Source: Spirodela intermedia (Eukaryota > Streptophyta > Magnoliopsida > Alismatales > Araceae). Taken from it: a DNA stretch of 64,000 bases. A program made the position numbers and the translations under genes. The stretch is from contig LR746269.1 of the NCBI GenBank assembly GCA_902729315.2, forward strand, positions 4,798,501-4,862,500, in the 5' to 3' direction. This document shows, piece by piece, positions 49,494-60,333 of the stretch. The stretch's first letter is position 1. The number at the start of each line of letters is the position of its first letter. Below the pieces are notes generated by a model. That model was not told where the DNA came from and did not search any database. It worked only from the letters and a program-made list of their open reading frames with translations.

Positions 49494-50599
49494 CATAGAT
49501 AACTGGGAGATTATGAAATTCGTGGAGATTGGTGGTGGCTGCTGGCTTGAAGTTGGCGTTTTTTTTTTTTGCTTTCTAATGTAATGATAACAATGAAATA
49601 CCGGGTTTCGATAGAGAGTCTGAAGGTGAGAGAAAGGGGACACCAAGAGAGAGAGAGAGAGAGAGAGAGTAAGATAGTGGGAAAGTCTCCAGTCTATGCG
49701 AGTGTCTGAGTAAAATTACCTTGTTTTTAAGAGAAAATGCAACCTTTTAACTAGGGTTAGGTTTTTTAAATTTATTTGAGCGTCATATATATACTTTTTA
49801 ATATAAAATAATAATTAAAACATGAAGGCTGGTAACCGGCTAAATTAGGCTTTTGGCTTTTTATGTTATAATAATCATAATGAAAATGTGATTTGGTAAC
49901 GGGGGCCGTTGTCAGCTGTCTCATTTGGAGAGAGAATCTATCTTACATTTTCACAATGCAACCTTTAAACTAGGGTCAGGTTTTCTGAAATTTATTTCTC
50001 TGAATAATTCAATAATTATCGATCTATTTTAATATATATATATATCTTCTCATATAGCTTCTTACATTTTTTTACGAATATTAGTGGATTTAATCATGAA
50101 AATGTATGCATATATAGTACCCCTATCTCATAGGTTTTTTGCTTTTGATATAATAATAAAAAAATATTGAGTTTGGAGAAAATAACCAGCTAAGATACAA
50201 TACAACCTTTTAATTATGGTCGTGTTTTGGAGAAACCCAACCGGGCATCATATGTACCTTTCTATGGATATTAATAATTAAATAATTATGGAGTTATCTT
50301 TTTCTAAAAATATGTTCACATATACCTTCTTACACATACTTATTTCTTCGAATATTTTTGGATTTAATAATTCCAAAAAATGAATGCTTGCACATACATT
50401 TAACCCCTCTCTCACAGGTCGAAAATGTTAAGAAATCAATTATCTCGTATTTATATTGTTGAGCCCATAAATTTTTAAAAAAACCCATTATGTTTGAAGA
50501 GAGAGAGAGAAGAGAGAGAGAGGAACGGGGCTCCGAGCGCTTAAGTTTGAAAAGGACCGTCCTTTCCTTAAAGACAAATACGCATCCGCCACAGACCGA
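49494..50599. repeat. Intergenic region with three diverged repeats of about 220-240 bp
   Basis: Near 49,739, 49,958 and 50,201 the same block recurs: GCAACCTTTTAACTAGGGT(T/C)AGG-like start, an ATATATA stretch, AATAATTA, then a GCTTTTGGCTTTT or GTTTTTTGCTTTT element. The copies are strongly diverged. A GA microsatellite lies at about 49,645-49,668 and another at 50,500-50,522. No gene is seen. Confidence 0.65.
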
Positions 50600-50695
50600 A
50601 TGAAAGCTCACTCCCACCGGTGGGTTTCACAACTTTCCCACTCTGCAACCGACATCGCCGCCCAATCTTCACACACACCAGCCGCCCCGGGCGGC

Positions 50696-52338
50696 ATGGC
50701 TGGAGCCCATTTCCCTGCCGCCGCCCTCTTCCTCCTCCTCGCCGCCGCCGCCCTCCGATCGATCCCCCCGGCGAGCGCCGCCGTGGGCGTCAACTGGGGG
50801 ACTCTGCAGTCCCACAAGCTCTCCCCTCCCGTGGTAGTGAATCTCCTCCGGGACAACAAGATCGGGAAGGTGAAGCTCTTCGACGCCGATCCTCAGATTC
50901 TGGGGGCGCTGAGGGGGAGCCGCATCGAGGTGATGGTGGGGATCCCAAACGAGATGCTGGCGGCGCTCGGCTCCTCTCCGGCGGCCGCAGACTCCTGGGT
51001 CGCCCACAATGTCTCGAGATATACAGTCAAAGGCGGCGTCGATATTAGGTGTCGCTGCCCCTCCTTCATCTTCCCCATTCTTCTTATCCAGAAATTCATC
51101 TCCTTTCACAATCTTCGTCTTCTCTCCTTCATCGTCGCCCTGTTCAATTCGAACGGTCCTCTCCGATTCACCGATTCCTGAGGAAATTTCTCTCGATTAC
51201 GAGCAGATACGTCGCCGTCGGGAACGAGCCCTTCCTGGCCAGCTACCAGGGCAAGTACCAGCCCTTCGTCCTCCCGGCGTTGGCGAACCTGCAACAGTCC
51301 CTGTCCAGAGCGAATCTCGCGGGCTTCGTCAAGCTTGTCGTCCCCTGCAACGCCGACGCCTACGAGGGCCCCACCCCCTCGCAGGGGACCTTCCGACCGG
51401 AGCTCGCTCCGGTAATCTCGGAGCTCGCCGCCTTCCTCTCCTCCAACGGCTCCCCCTTCGTGGTCAACATCTACCCCTTCCTCAGCCTCTACCAGAGCGC
51501 TGACTTCCCCCAGGACTACGCCTTCTTCTCCGGGTCAACCCATTCGGTCACCGACGGGCAGAGCCTCTACTCCAACGCCTTCGACGGCAACTTCGACACC
51601 CTGGTCGCCGCCCTGGCGAGGATCGGCTACGGGCAGTTGCCGGTTATCGTCGGGGAGGTCGGCTGGCCCACCGAGGGCGGCGGCGCCGCCGCCAACCTCT
51701 CCGCCGCCAGGGCGTTCAACCAGGGCCTAGTGAACCACATCCTCAGCGGTAAGGGGACCCCTCTCAGGCCCAACTCGCCGCCGGTGGACGTTTACCTCTT
51801 CAGCCTCCTGGACGAAGATCAGAAGAACGTTCTTCCGGGGAACTTTGAGAGGCACTGGGGGATCTTCTCCTTTGACGGCCAAACAAAGTACCCTCTGAAT
51901 TTGGGAAGAGGGAAGCTGAGGAACGCTGAGAAAGTCAACTACTTGCCGGCGAGGTGGTGCGTGGCGGACCCATCGAAGGAAATCCTCTTCTCCGGCGGCG
52001 GCGGCGGCGGCGGCGCCGCTGCCCATCTGGAGAGGGCCTGCAGCGCCGCCGACTGCACCACCTTGCTTTACGGAGGGTCCTGCAATGGGATTGGCGAGGA
52101 GGGGAACGTCTCCTACGCCTTCAATAGCTTCTACCAGTTGCAGAGGCAGGAAGAAAAAAGCTGTGATTTTGATGGGTTGGGGATCGTCACCTTCTTGGAT
52201 CCCTCAGTGGGTGCTTGCCGGTTCCTGGTGGGGCTCAGCGACAGCAGCTGCTCTTGCGGCCTCTGTGGGGTTTTCTGCAGCATCTGGGCCATGTCCGTGT
52301 GGGCGTACTTCGCCTTCAGATTGTCTGGTTATGCCTGA
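50696..52338 (+). CDS. Glucan endo-1,3-beta-glucosidase (GH17) with C-terminal X8/CBM43 domain, 494 aa
   Basis: A secreted or cell-surface beta-1,3-glucanase acting on callose and wall glucans. Exons 50696-51048 and 51207-52338 join in phase across a 158-bp intron inside the arginine before YVAVGNEP. The signal peptide (MAGAHFPAAALFLLLAAAAL, then an ASAA end) leads straight into VGVNWGT, the mature start of the family. An in-frame ATG at 50,600 would add 32 residues before the signal peptide and is less likely. Catalytic residues: proton donor in VGNEP (about E125) and nucleophile in VGEVGWPTEG (about E268). The X8 domain starts at WCVADPSKEI and has the conserved cysteines (RACSAADCTTL, SCNGIG, KSCDFDG, GACRF), interrupted by a run of eight glycines. 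A hydrophobic tail with CSCGLCGVFC and WAMSVWAYFAF may be a GPI-anchor signal, though the extra cysteines are unusual. Coding GC is very high. Confidence 0.92.
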
Positions 52339-52784
52339 ACTTGTTCATCCGCTGGAGTTCAAGAACAGAGTAGTAGAAAACTAACGACTGTTTTCTTTTA
52401 TGACTATTATTCTTCTGGCATGTCTTAATATGGCTGCTGACTTTGGGTGATCTTCTTCCTCCGGATGAGGCATTCGAGGCAAGAAATGGAAAAGAAGCTT
52501 GTTGGAATTGAGTAATTCATCATCAGAAGCCTTTTTCTGCGGCCTGGGTTTTTATTTTCTTGGTCATTCTTCTGAGATTTAACCCTCCTTGTGGCTGCTC
52601 TGGGCTGATTAAAGAGGATCTCATAAAGGTAGATAAAAAAGAGAGTGAAACAGGAGAAAATTGCTCCTGAAAGAAGCATCCATTTCACACAGGCAAGAAC
52701 AGAACGCTCATGGAAGCGGGTTCGATGAAAAGAGATGAACAAGGGAGCAGAGGGTTCTATTATTATATGTATGAGTGCATACGT

Positions 52785-52815
<31 letters not shown>

Positions 52816-54328
52816 CAATCTCTTCCTAGCAAAACTGCCTTGTTATATCCTCCTTAAGTTATCACTCTCCGATTATCAGGTCTTCTCTAAGTATGAAGCT
52901 TTATCTCAGGAATCATCCAATTTGCTCTTTGATTCTATCCTTCACATTGGGGAATGCCCATGATCTCATCACTTACTAGAAAATGTCTCATTTGATCCTC
53001 CCAAGACAAGAATGCCCCAGCAATTATTATCTATTCTTCTTTAATTACGAAACAATATTCTTTTTATAATCTTTCATAGTTTCCTTTGATCATATGCTTC
53101 ACACTGGGGAGTATAATCTCATCCATTACCAGAAAGCTCTTATTTTATCCTGCTAAAACCAGAAGATTCTATATTATTCCTATATTATTCAAAATCATTC
53201 AAGGTTTCTTTGATCGTATCCCTCACAGAGAGAGAGAGAGAGAGAGACTCCTGCGATTAACTAGTCTCTTTCAAGTATGAAATGCTTCATGGAGCAGAAT
53301 CACATAATTTCATCGCTAACCAGCAAACTTCATCACTAAATCTTCCCCCAAAACCTACTCTTCAATAAGAAGGGAGAATATAGTGTAAAAAATGTCAATG
53401 GCATTGTCCCCTGCACAAAGGATGTAATGTGGACAGCATACCCGTTTTACTGGGGAGGCATGCCTTGCACTACAAGAAGGTTGGATGCCATGGCTTTCCA
53501 TGTTAGTTCAGCTAAAACCAGACCCTCCAGTTAAAGCAAGAGGCTGAGCACCAGATGAGGAAGAAAGCGCACAGCCTTCAGTCAACTCAAATTTACTTTC
53601 CTATTTGTTCATTTCGCCGGTTTCTTCAGTGGTTTTGGCCTCTTTCTAACACATGGAAGTATATCTCATATTCTGCTGTGTTTAAAATTCACGATTAGAT
53701 CTTGTCCCATTTCCGTTTTGAGAATTTTTTATCAATAATTTTTTTCCAGTTTGGGTTTTCAGGGGCATCTATTTTACCAATTCTCTTTGATATTTTCTTG
53801 TGACGACGCCTGATTTTATAGAGGAGAAGAGATGGACCTTAAACATGGGATTTGGCATGCTGGTGCCATCAGAAACGAGAAAAACATAAGAATTTTGTGC
53901 CCATTGGCTTTGGATCTGAGGATTTTGATAACCAGTGGATGGTTTATGGTGGCTGTACGTTAATGTCAAAATCGGAGAGATATAATAATTGCTCGTGCTG
54001 ATCCAATCCTCAACCTATTTTAACATTGGTCCAAATGATCTTATGCATAATGAAGAAAGTGAAAATTTCAAACGGTGAAACAGAAGAAGAAATCAGAGTA
54101 GCAAAATATTATCAGTTGCGCAGAACAAGAAAGAGGAAGAAAATTTCACACCATCAGATCAAAGAAATAATGCTATTTATAAGAGAATGGATCAAGCAAC
54201 CGTCACCGAGGCCCCAACGCCAGGATTCAAATCCTAATTCCTCCGAAGACACTGACCAGAGTCTTAGAGCATTATTATTCCGAACCATTTGGTGCGGCTG
54301 TCTCGATTCTGGCTGCCATCAACCCTGG
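52339..54328. other. Intergenic region with GA microsatellites
   Basis: No gene is recognised. GA tracts lie at about 52,791-52,815 and 53,226-53,247. The 3' untranslated region of the GH17 gene lies at the left end. Confidence 0.5.
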
Positions 54329-54517
54329 CTAGAATGGAGGGGGCGGGGGGAAGCCGAGAAAGGGTCTGCTGGCTGGATCGGCGACGTGAAGGCTGTTCTG
54401 GATCTTGTGGAACCCATGGGCGAAGATTCCGAACCCGAAGACGAAGCCGATCAGTAGCACCACCAGGACCAGAAGGAAGCAGACGCAGCACGCCTTGGCC
54501 GAGCAGCAGCAGCACAT
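54329..54517 (-). CDS. Small Cys-rich single-pass membrane protein, 62 aa
   Basis: The short intronless frame starts MCCCCSAKACCVCF, has one strong membrane span (about residues 14-33), then GFGIFAHGFHKI, a polar stretch with a FLG motif and a proline-rich end (FPPPPPF). This layout (Cys cluster, membrane span, FGFGxFxHGFHK, Pro-rich tail) fits a family of small uncharacterised plant proteins as I remember it. I cannot name a function. The clustered N-terminal cysteines may be palmitoylated (inference). Overlapping frames on both strands are longer but low in complexity or not protein-like. The gene reads away from COX15, with about 1 kb between the two starts. Confidence 0.62.
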   Translation of the reverse strand: MCCCCSAKACCVCFLLVLVVLLIGFVFGFGIFAHGFHKIQNSLHVADPASRPFLGFPPPPPF

Positions 54518-54918
54518 TTTCCTCTATATTCCTCCAACGCAATCCAATCCCTTCCCCTGCTCTCTCGGGAGAAACAGTGGGAGACAGAGAGATCGAGAGA
54601 CAACTCCAATAAATCGAGAAACAGAGGTAATGCCGCCGCCGTAGGGAAGAGAATCACAGGCCTCGCCGCCTCAACCCCCTGGTTCACGGGGCGGAGGAGG
54701 GGGAAGAAGAGATGGCCGGTGGTGGCGGAGGAGTCCGTTGCGGTGGAAGGTAGAGGGAAAGCTAAAAAGTGGGAGGCGGTGAAAAGAGGAAGGTGGTACA
54801 GTTACCAATGTGAGCACAGGAAACCTTGACCGCACTCCATAGCGACGTAGACGAGTTTGAGCGTCGGCTGATGTGGCGACGCCTCTAGTTCCCGCTGTAA
54901 CGGCTCTCTGTCGTATGT

Positions 54919-54978
54919 TGGGCCTGGTACTGGGAACATTGAAAAATATTGGGCCGGATTAGAATGTGTTAATGGGCC
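54919..54978 (+). promoter_or_regulatory. Cluster of three TGGGCC (site II) elements between the small membrane protein gene and COX15
   Basis: TGGGCC lies at 54,919, 54,950 and 54,973. Site II elements (TGGGCC/T) are known to be enriched in promoters of nuclear genes for respiratory-chain components and bound by TCP factors. They are about 570-630 bases upstream of the COX15 start and about 400 bases upstream of the small gene on the other strand, so they could serve either. Confidence 0.45.
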
Positions 54979-55544
54979 TAAGTTAACTAAGATAAAAATA
55001 TTATTAATTCAAAGAGGAAGATACCTGCGTTGTGTACGAGAAAAAAATGTAATGTAGGATGTGGACAAAATCCCTGCTTAGTGAACGGAGAGAGAAAGAT
55101 ACGTTTGACGAAATGCACTGCTTCTGTGCATATTGATACGTAGTGTGAATTCTTTTGTTTCCCGTGAGTTCCGTTATTTAGTTGGTTCGAATCTCGGCAA
55201 CTCGGTGAGTCGACTCGTTGACATCCACAATCTTTGCGTTAGTTGTCAATCAGTTCGTCCACGTACTCGTCGATCGAGCCGTTGAAGTATAAAACTCGAT
55301 TTATTGGACGGCGTTTGATCATCTTTCCCGGAGCATCTCTCCCAGTAATAGATTTCCCCTTTACGGCTCCGCCGCGACAAAGGCGCGATTCCAATCTCTC
55401 TCCTCTCTCTCTCTCGCTCGCTCGGCCTCCATTTCCTTCTCTCTCGTACCTCAAGAGGTGTAGATCCCTGGGTCTCTCTCTCTCTCTCTCTCTCCCCCTC
55501 TCTGCGCAGTGTTGGAAGAAGAGGCAGGGGAGGACTACCAGGTG

Positions 55545-58500
55545 ATGCTGGAGAGTCGACTCGTCTCCATCCTACGGGGGGCCGCGGCACTCCCTCGACA
55601 AGTGAGGGGCTACTCAAGGATTTCCAATGGAGGAAAATCTCTCCGTCCTACTTTTGAATCAGCGGCAGCTACTGAGGCCTCTGCAGCTCCTCTGGCGAGA
55701 TGGGGCTCCTTTTACGGGTTCAGGTCCCTCTCAAAGGTCTGTTAGTTTTCAATCCTGTAGCCTTTTCGTAGCGTTTTACCTTCTTCTTTATGCTTCTTTG
55801 TTTTGTATGCTACATGGCCGTGGATCGTTTCGAACTTGCGCTGGTTTCTGAAAACCTTATGGCATGACGGCGAATCGTATAGGTCCTTGTCTATGCTCCT
55901 ATTTTTTTCGTGGCGATGATCATGAGTTTGATGTACAAGAGGTTCGAAAACGTGGTTTTATTTTAAATGTTACAATGTCTACATGTTACTCTTGTGCTTT
56001 TAGAAATTTTCTACCAGCCTCCATTTTTCTCTGAAAAGGAAAAAATCGTTGTACCCAGGGGTTTTTTGGTCAACCATCTAGGAGCATGTCCTCTTCTGCA
56101 TCCCTAGCGACATTTGGGAAGGCTGAAGTGGCAAATAAAGGTTTGAAACTGCTAATCACTGAAGGTGCTGCTGCTCAAAAGAAGGTTGGGATATGGCTTT
56201 TCGGCTGCGCAGCCTGGGTATTCAGCATGGTTGTGCTTGGTGGTATAACACGTCTCACTCGATCAGGTTTGTCAATGACGGACTGGAAATTTACTGGTAG
56301 TTTACCTCCATTATCAGAAGAACAGTGGCAGCTTGAATTTCAAAAGTATCAGCAATCTCCAGAGTACAAACGGTAAACTAAGTAACGTTTTTCTCTTACT
56401 GAACTGTATTTTAATTTTTTTTCTGGAGTTATCCTTTGATTATATTTTTTCTTTGCTGAACGAGCTTTTGTCTATGGCGTCTTTATTTTATCTTAATTGC
56501 GATTTTTTAATGGAAATGTGAAGTAAACCTATGTACTGAGTTATTCAACTTTTAGTTGTATTAGCAGAGGAAAATCTTTTCCACCTCTGTTGATGATCTT
56601 GTTCACTTCTTTTTTTTGTCTCTGATTTGGTTCATTTTTATTTTTTTCATGAAGCTCCTCTCGGTTTCTGCATTTCTTATTACTCTTTACTGTCATTTTT
56701 TCTGATGTCCTTCCTATGATTGTATTATTTTTTCAGTTTTTTCTGTGCCAAATGGCTACGCATGATATTTATTATTGAGTCATGCTACAATGTTTTTGTG
56801 CGTCCAAACTACACTGAAAGTTTTCCGCACAGTACACAGTTTATTGTGTGCTTTTTCTAAAAAAACAGAGCACCATACATTTAAGATAATATTTATGGTC
56901 TGGTCCACCTGGGCTGGTACCATCGGTCCTCCTCCATCGTTCTAGGAATCTGTAGCCACTTTAATGTGTCGGTTAGACTTATTAATAAGCATTATGTGGA
57001 TTGCTTCTTTGAATTTTACTTCATGTTCTGTTAGATGATCTCACTGAACTATTGCATGATGTTTCATAAATTATTCCCCGCACATCACATATAGGTTCCG
57101 GACAATTCTTTCTAATCTCCTTGCTAGTAATTTTGATTTTATTTTGGTTTTACTTACCGCGAACTGTCTTTTATATGCTATCATTGCTTAAAATTTTGAA
57201 GAACAAATTATGAAGTGAATATGATTTCCTTTGAAGATTTGAATGCTTTTACGTTTTCTACAAATAAGTTTTAGCAAAAAAAAATTCATTTTACAAATGT
57301 GATGGTTTGATATCTTTACCTGTATAATTGTGGCTCAATTTATTTTTTTAGGTGTCATATTCTTTTCTGAAATTTTATTATTTATTTTTTTATTGCAAGT
57401 ACTTGTGCAGGACGATACTTATGATGTGTTTTCATTTATTGTAGAATAAACAAAGGAATGAGTATGGAAGACTTTAAATTCATATACTGGATGGAGTATG
57501 CACACCGTATGTGGGGGAGGGGGCTGGGTATTGTGTTTGCTCTTCCTTTTGCATATTTTTTTGCAAAAGGTTTCATTACTCGCCACCTTGGTCTGAGACT
57601 CTCTGCTCTTTTTGCACTTGGTGCTGGGCAGGGATTTGTAGGTTGGTGGATGGTAAAGAGTGGCTTGGAGGTAGTTTACATTTAATTTTCCTTGTCCACA
57701 ATTTCATTGCACATCAACTGTTTATAACACTCATAGACGAATTTCCCTTCTGATTCTTTTCCTTGAATTTAGGAGCCACCTTCTGAATATGTTCAGCCAA
57801 GAGTAAGCCCTTATCGCCTTGCTGCTCATCTCACATCGGCGTTTGTCATATACTGTGGCCTGCTTTGGACTGCTCTATCCGTTGTCATGCCAGAACCTCC
57901 AGCTGGCACCATAAATTGGGTCCATGGGGCAGCAAAAGTTCAGAAGCTAGTGCTCCCTATTTGTGCTATCGTTGGCATTACAGCTGTCTCTGGAGCTTTT
58001 GTTGCAGGAAATGATGCGGTATGAAATGGTTTGACTTTACTTTTTCCTTCATCTCCTGTGTTATTAACGTCGTCTGATGGCATATGTTATGTTACACTGT
58101 TAGGGACACGCGTACAATACTTTTCCCAAAATGGGTGACACTTGGATCCCAGATGATGTGCTCAGCATGGAGCCCCTTTTTCGCAATTTTTTCGAGAACA
58201 CATCAACCGTGCAGGTTAGTTTTCAGCATTCTGGTTGCTTGATGACAAGACCTTCAAAATGTTTCTTTTCTTTATACGTAGTTCTGTTTTGGCCTTTGAC
58301 TTTGAGCTACTCAAGTGCATTGAGGCCACTATGCATGACATAGCTTTTAAAAAATCAAATCTATCATTACCATAAAAAAAAATTCAAATTCTGTTGGCTC
58401 TCTTTCAGCCGTACTCATAGAATTGTTACACGTTATATTCTGATTTGTTCACAATGTTAAGGTATATTTTATTTAAAGCCATCCCTTCTTAGTACAGCAT

Positions 58501-59430
58501 CACTGTTTTAATGGCGCATGGTGCCAATAGCTGTCATTAAAAATCTAAGGAACATCAAGGAAGCACTGGCACGCCTCTTTTTACTCCTGGGAAGTTAGAA
58601 ATATAAGCGGGAAATGATTTAAATTTTTTTGTTGTGATGCCTTCCTATACACCCACACGGAGGATATACTTTATTGTTTTCCGCGACCATTCATAATTCT
58701 TCATGGGGTTGATGACAAGTTTCATCACAAGAAGGATCATTCATAATTCTTCATGAGGTTGATGACAAGTTTCATCACAAGAAGGAAAAAAAGGAGTAAT
58801 TGACCTTGTGATGGACAAGGGGATATATGATCCTAGTGTCGACCATCCATAGCATAGGAAAGTCGAGGCACAATACAAAAGGATTTCTTTGCTGATTATG
58901 TTCTTTCAACTCAAGTGTGTGATGGTATGAGGTACTGATTTGTAGTAAGCTTCGAGATTCTAATCATCTTTTCCTACCCATCCATTAATATGCAGCTTAA
59001 TCATCGCATCCTTGCAACCACAAGTCTGATATCCATTGGTGGTTTGTGGCTGGCTACCAGAAAAATAGACATGCATCCAGCGATAAATTCTTTAATTAGG
59101 AGTACACTGGGAATGGCAGCGCTGCAGGTACTTCACCTTCTGTTGTTTATAAAATTGGAGGATATTAAATCACTTCCAACTTTTTGAAACATTAGCAATG
59201 AATGAAGGTAAATCATGTAGAAGCTAACAGACAGCGTTGATGGTCAACTGTTGCAGGTTACCTTGGGGATTACGACGCTCCTGACATACGTTCCAGCTTC
59301 CCTAGGCTCAGCCCATCAAGCTGGTGCCTTGACTTTGTTCTCTCTCATCATCCTGCTAGCTCATGTTGTGAGGAAGCCTTCTCCAACCCTCCTCAAATCG
59401 CTGGCCTCGCTGCCAAAATCCAGTTCCTGA
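55545..59430 (+). CDS. COX15: Haem A synthase COX15, mitochondrial inner membrane, 464 aa
   Basis: Converts haem O to haem A for cytochrome c oxidase. Exons 55545-55736, 56059-56372, 57445-57670, 57773-58018, 58104-58214, 58996-59127 and 59257-59430 are all in phase with GT-AG borders. The start at 55,545 gives [20 protein letters not shown], a basic amphipathic mitochondrial presequence. An in-frame ATG 36 bases earlier would add acidic residues and is less likely. Family motifs: [17 protein letters not shown] after the first membrane span, [46 protein letters not shown] and [11 protein letters not shown]. The histidines in EYAH, AHLT, LNHR and SAHQ are the expected four haem ligands. About eight membrane segments can be traced. 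The second exon acceptor (TACCCAG at 56,058) was chosen because an in-frame stop precedes it and it restores phase. Confidence 0.92.
58691..58790. repeat. Tandem duplication of 50 bp in a COX15 intron
   Basis: TCATAATTCTTCATGGGGTT at 58,691 and TCATAATTCTTCATGAGGTT at 58,741 start two adjacent 50-bp copies that differ at only a few positions. The duplication is recent compared with the surrounding intron. Confidence 0.85.
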
Positions 59431-60213
59431 TTCCTATTCTGCAGATCTTCTTATTCCATATTCATCCCATAAATCGAGGATGCAAGGATTCCTCTCTTTT
59501 TCATGCCCGGCCGAAACATCATAAAAAGAAAATCTCTTTCCACATCTCCCCGGATTTTGCGCGTGGACTGATTTTTGTCAAATTTCGGATTTTCCCAAAA
59601 ATCTTTACCAGATGATGTAACCCAGTGACCGCTAATTATGATGTAATCTAGATGTCACTGTTCCTGTTTATTGTTTTAATTGCTCATAGATTGGTTGACC
59701 GATGATCCAGCAGAAGCAGCAGCAGTCAAATGCCACGTCAGAAGGGCTTACCAGGTACTCTCCATCCTGCTTACTGTTTCCATAGACCAAATATAATAGC
59801 CCATAGATAGGACTTATTATTAGGCAAGAGGCCAAGTTGGCGAACATTAAGAAATGAGACTAGCAAACAATGGTGGAGTTTTCATCGCCTAGTGCCCATC
59901 TCCCTTTCTAATAATAGTGATGATGTCATGCGTTGACTTCCGAGACAACCCTTTTGCGATTTGTGCAAAACCCCACTAGATGTCCGTAAAATGGTCAAAA
60001 GTCATCCGAGGGTATGTATCCTAATAAATTTTCTAAAGTTCTCGTCGTTACCTATGGTTTTTAGCAATCATCCTGTTTTTAGTGTTGAGTGAAAGAACAA
60101 GCCGGCTGTGGGTAAATCACCTTGCTAACTAATCATCATGCGTGAGGCATTCCACCAAAAATGATACACAGTAGAGTGTCCATTGGGAATACCTGGGAGT
60201 TTGTAGCTTACAC

Positions 60214-60271
<58 letters not shown>

Positions 60272-60333
60272 AAAAATAAACTAGAAACACCCGTTGACCG
60301 TGTTCTCAACGTAGAGCAGCAGGGCAGCTTTGG
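59431..60333. other. Intergenic region between convergent COX15 and AGPase genes, with a GA microsatellite
   Basis: It contains both 3' untranslated regions. A (GA)n tract of about 53 bases lies at 60,216-60,268, about 65 bases past the AGPase stop codon and so probably in its 3' untranslated region. Confidence 0.6.

Noticed and set aside
50608-51503. Overlapping frames in the GH17 first exon and intron
   Set aside because: They are shadow frames in GC-rich sequence. The frame running through the intron lacks the conserved join VDIRYVAVGNEP obtained by splicing.
54026-54457. 143-codon plus-strand frame MVQMILCIMKK...
   Set aside because: It overlaps the better-supported minus-strand small membrane protein and reads like non-coding AT-rich sequence followed by antisense of that gene.
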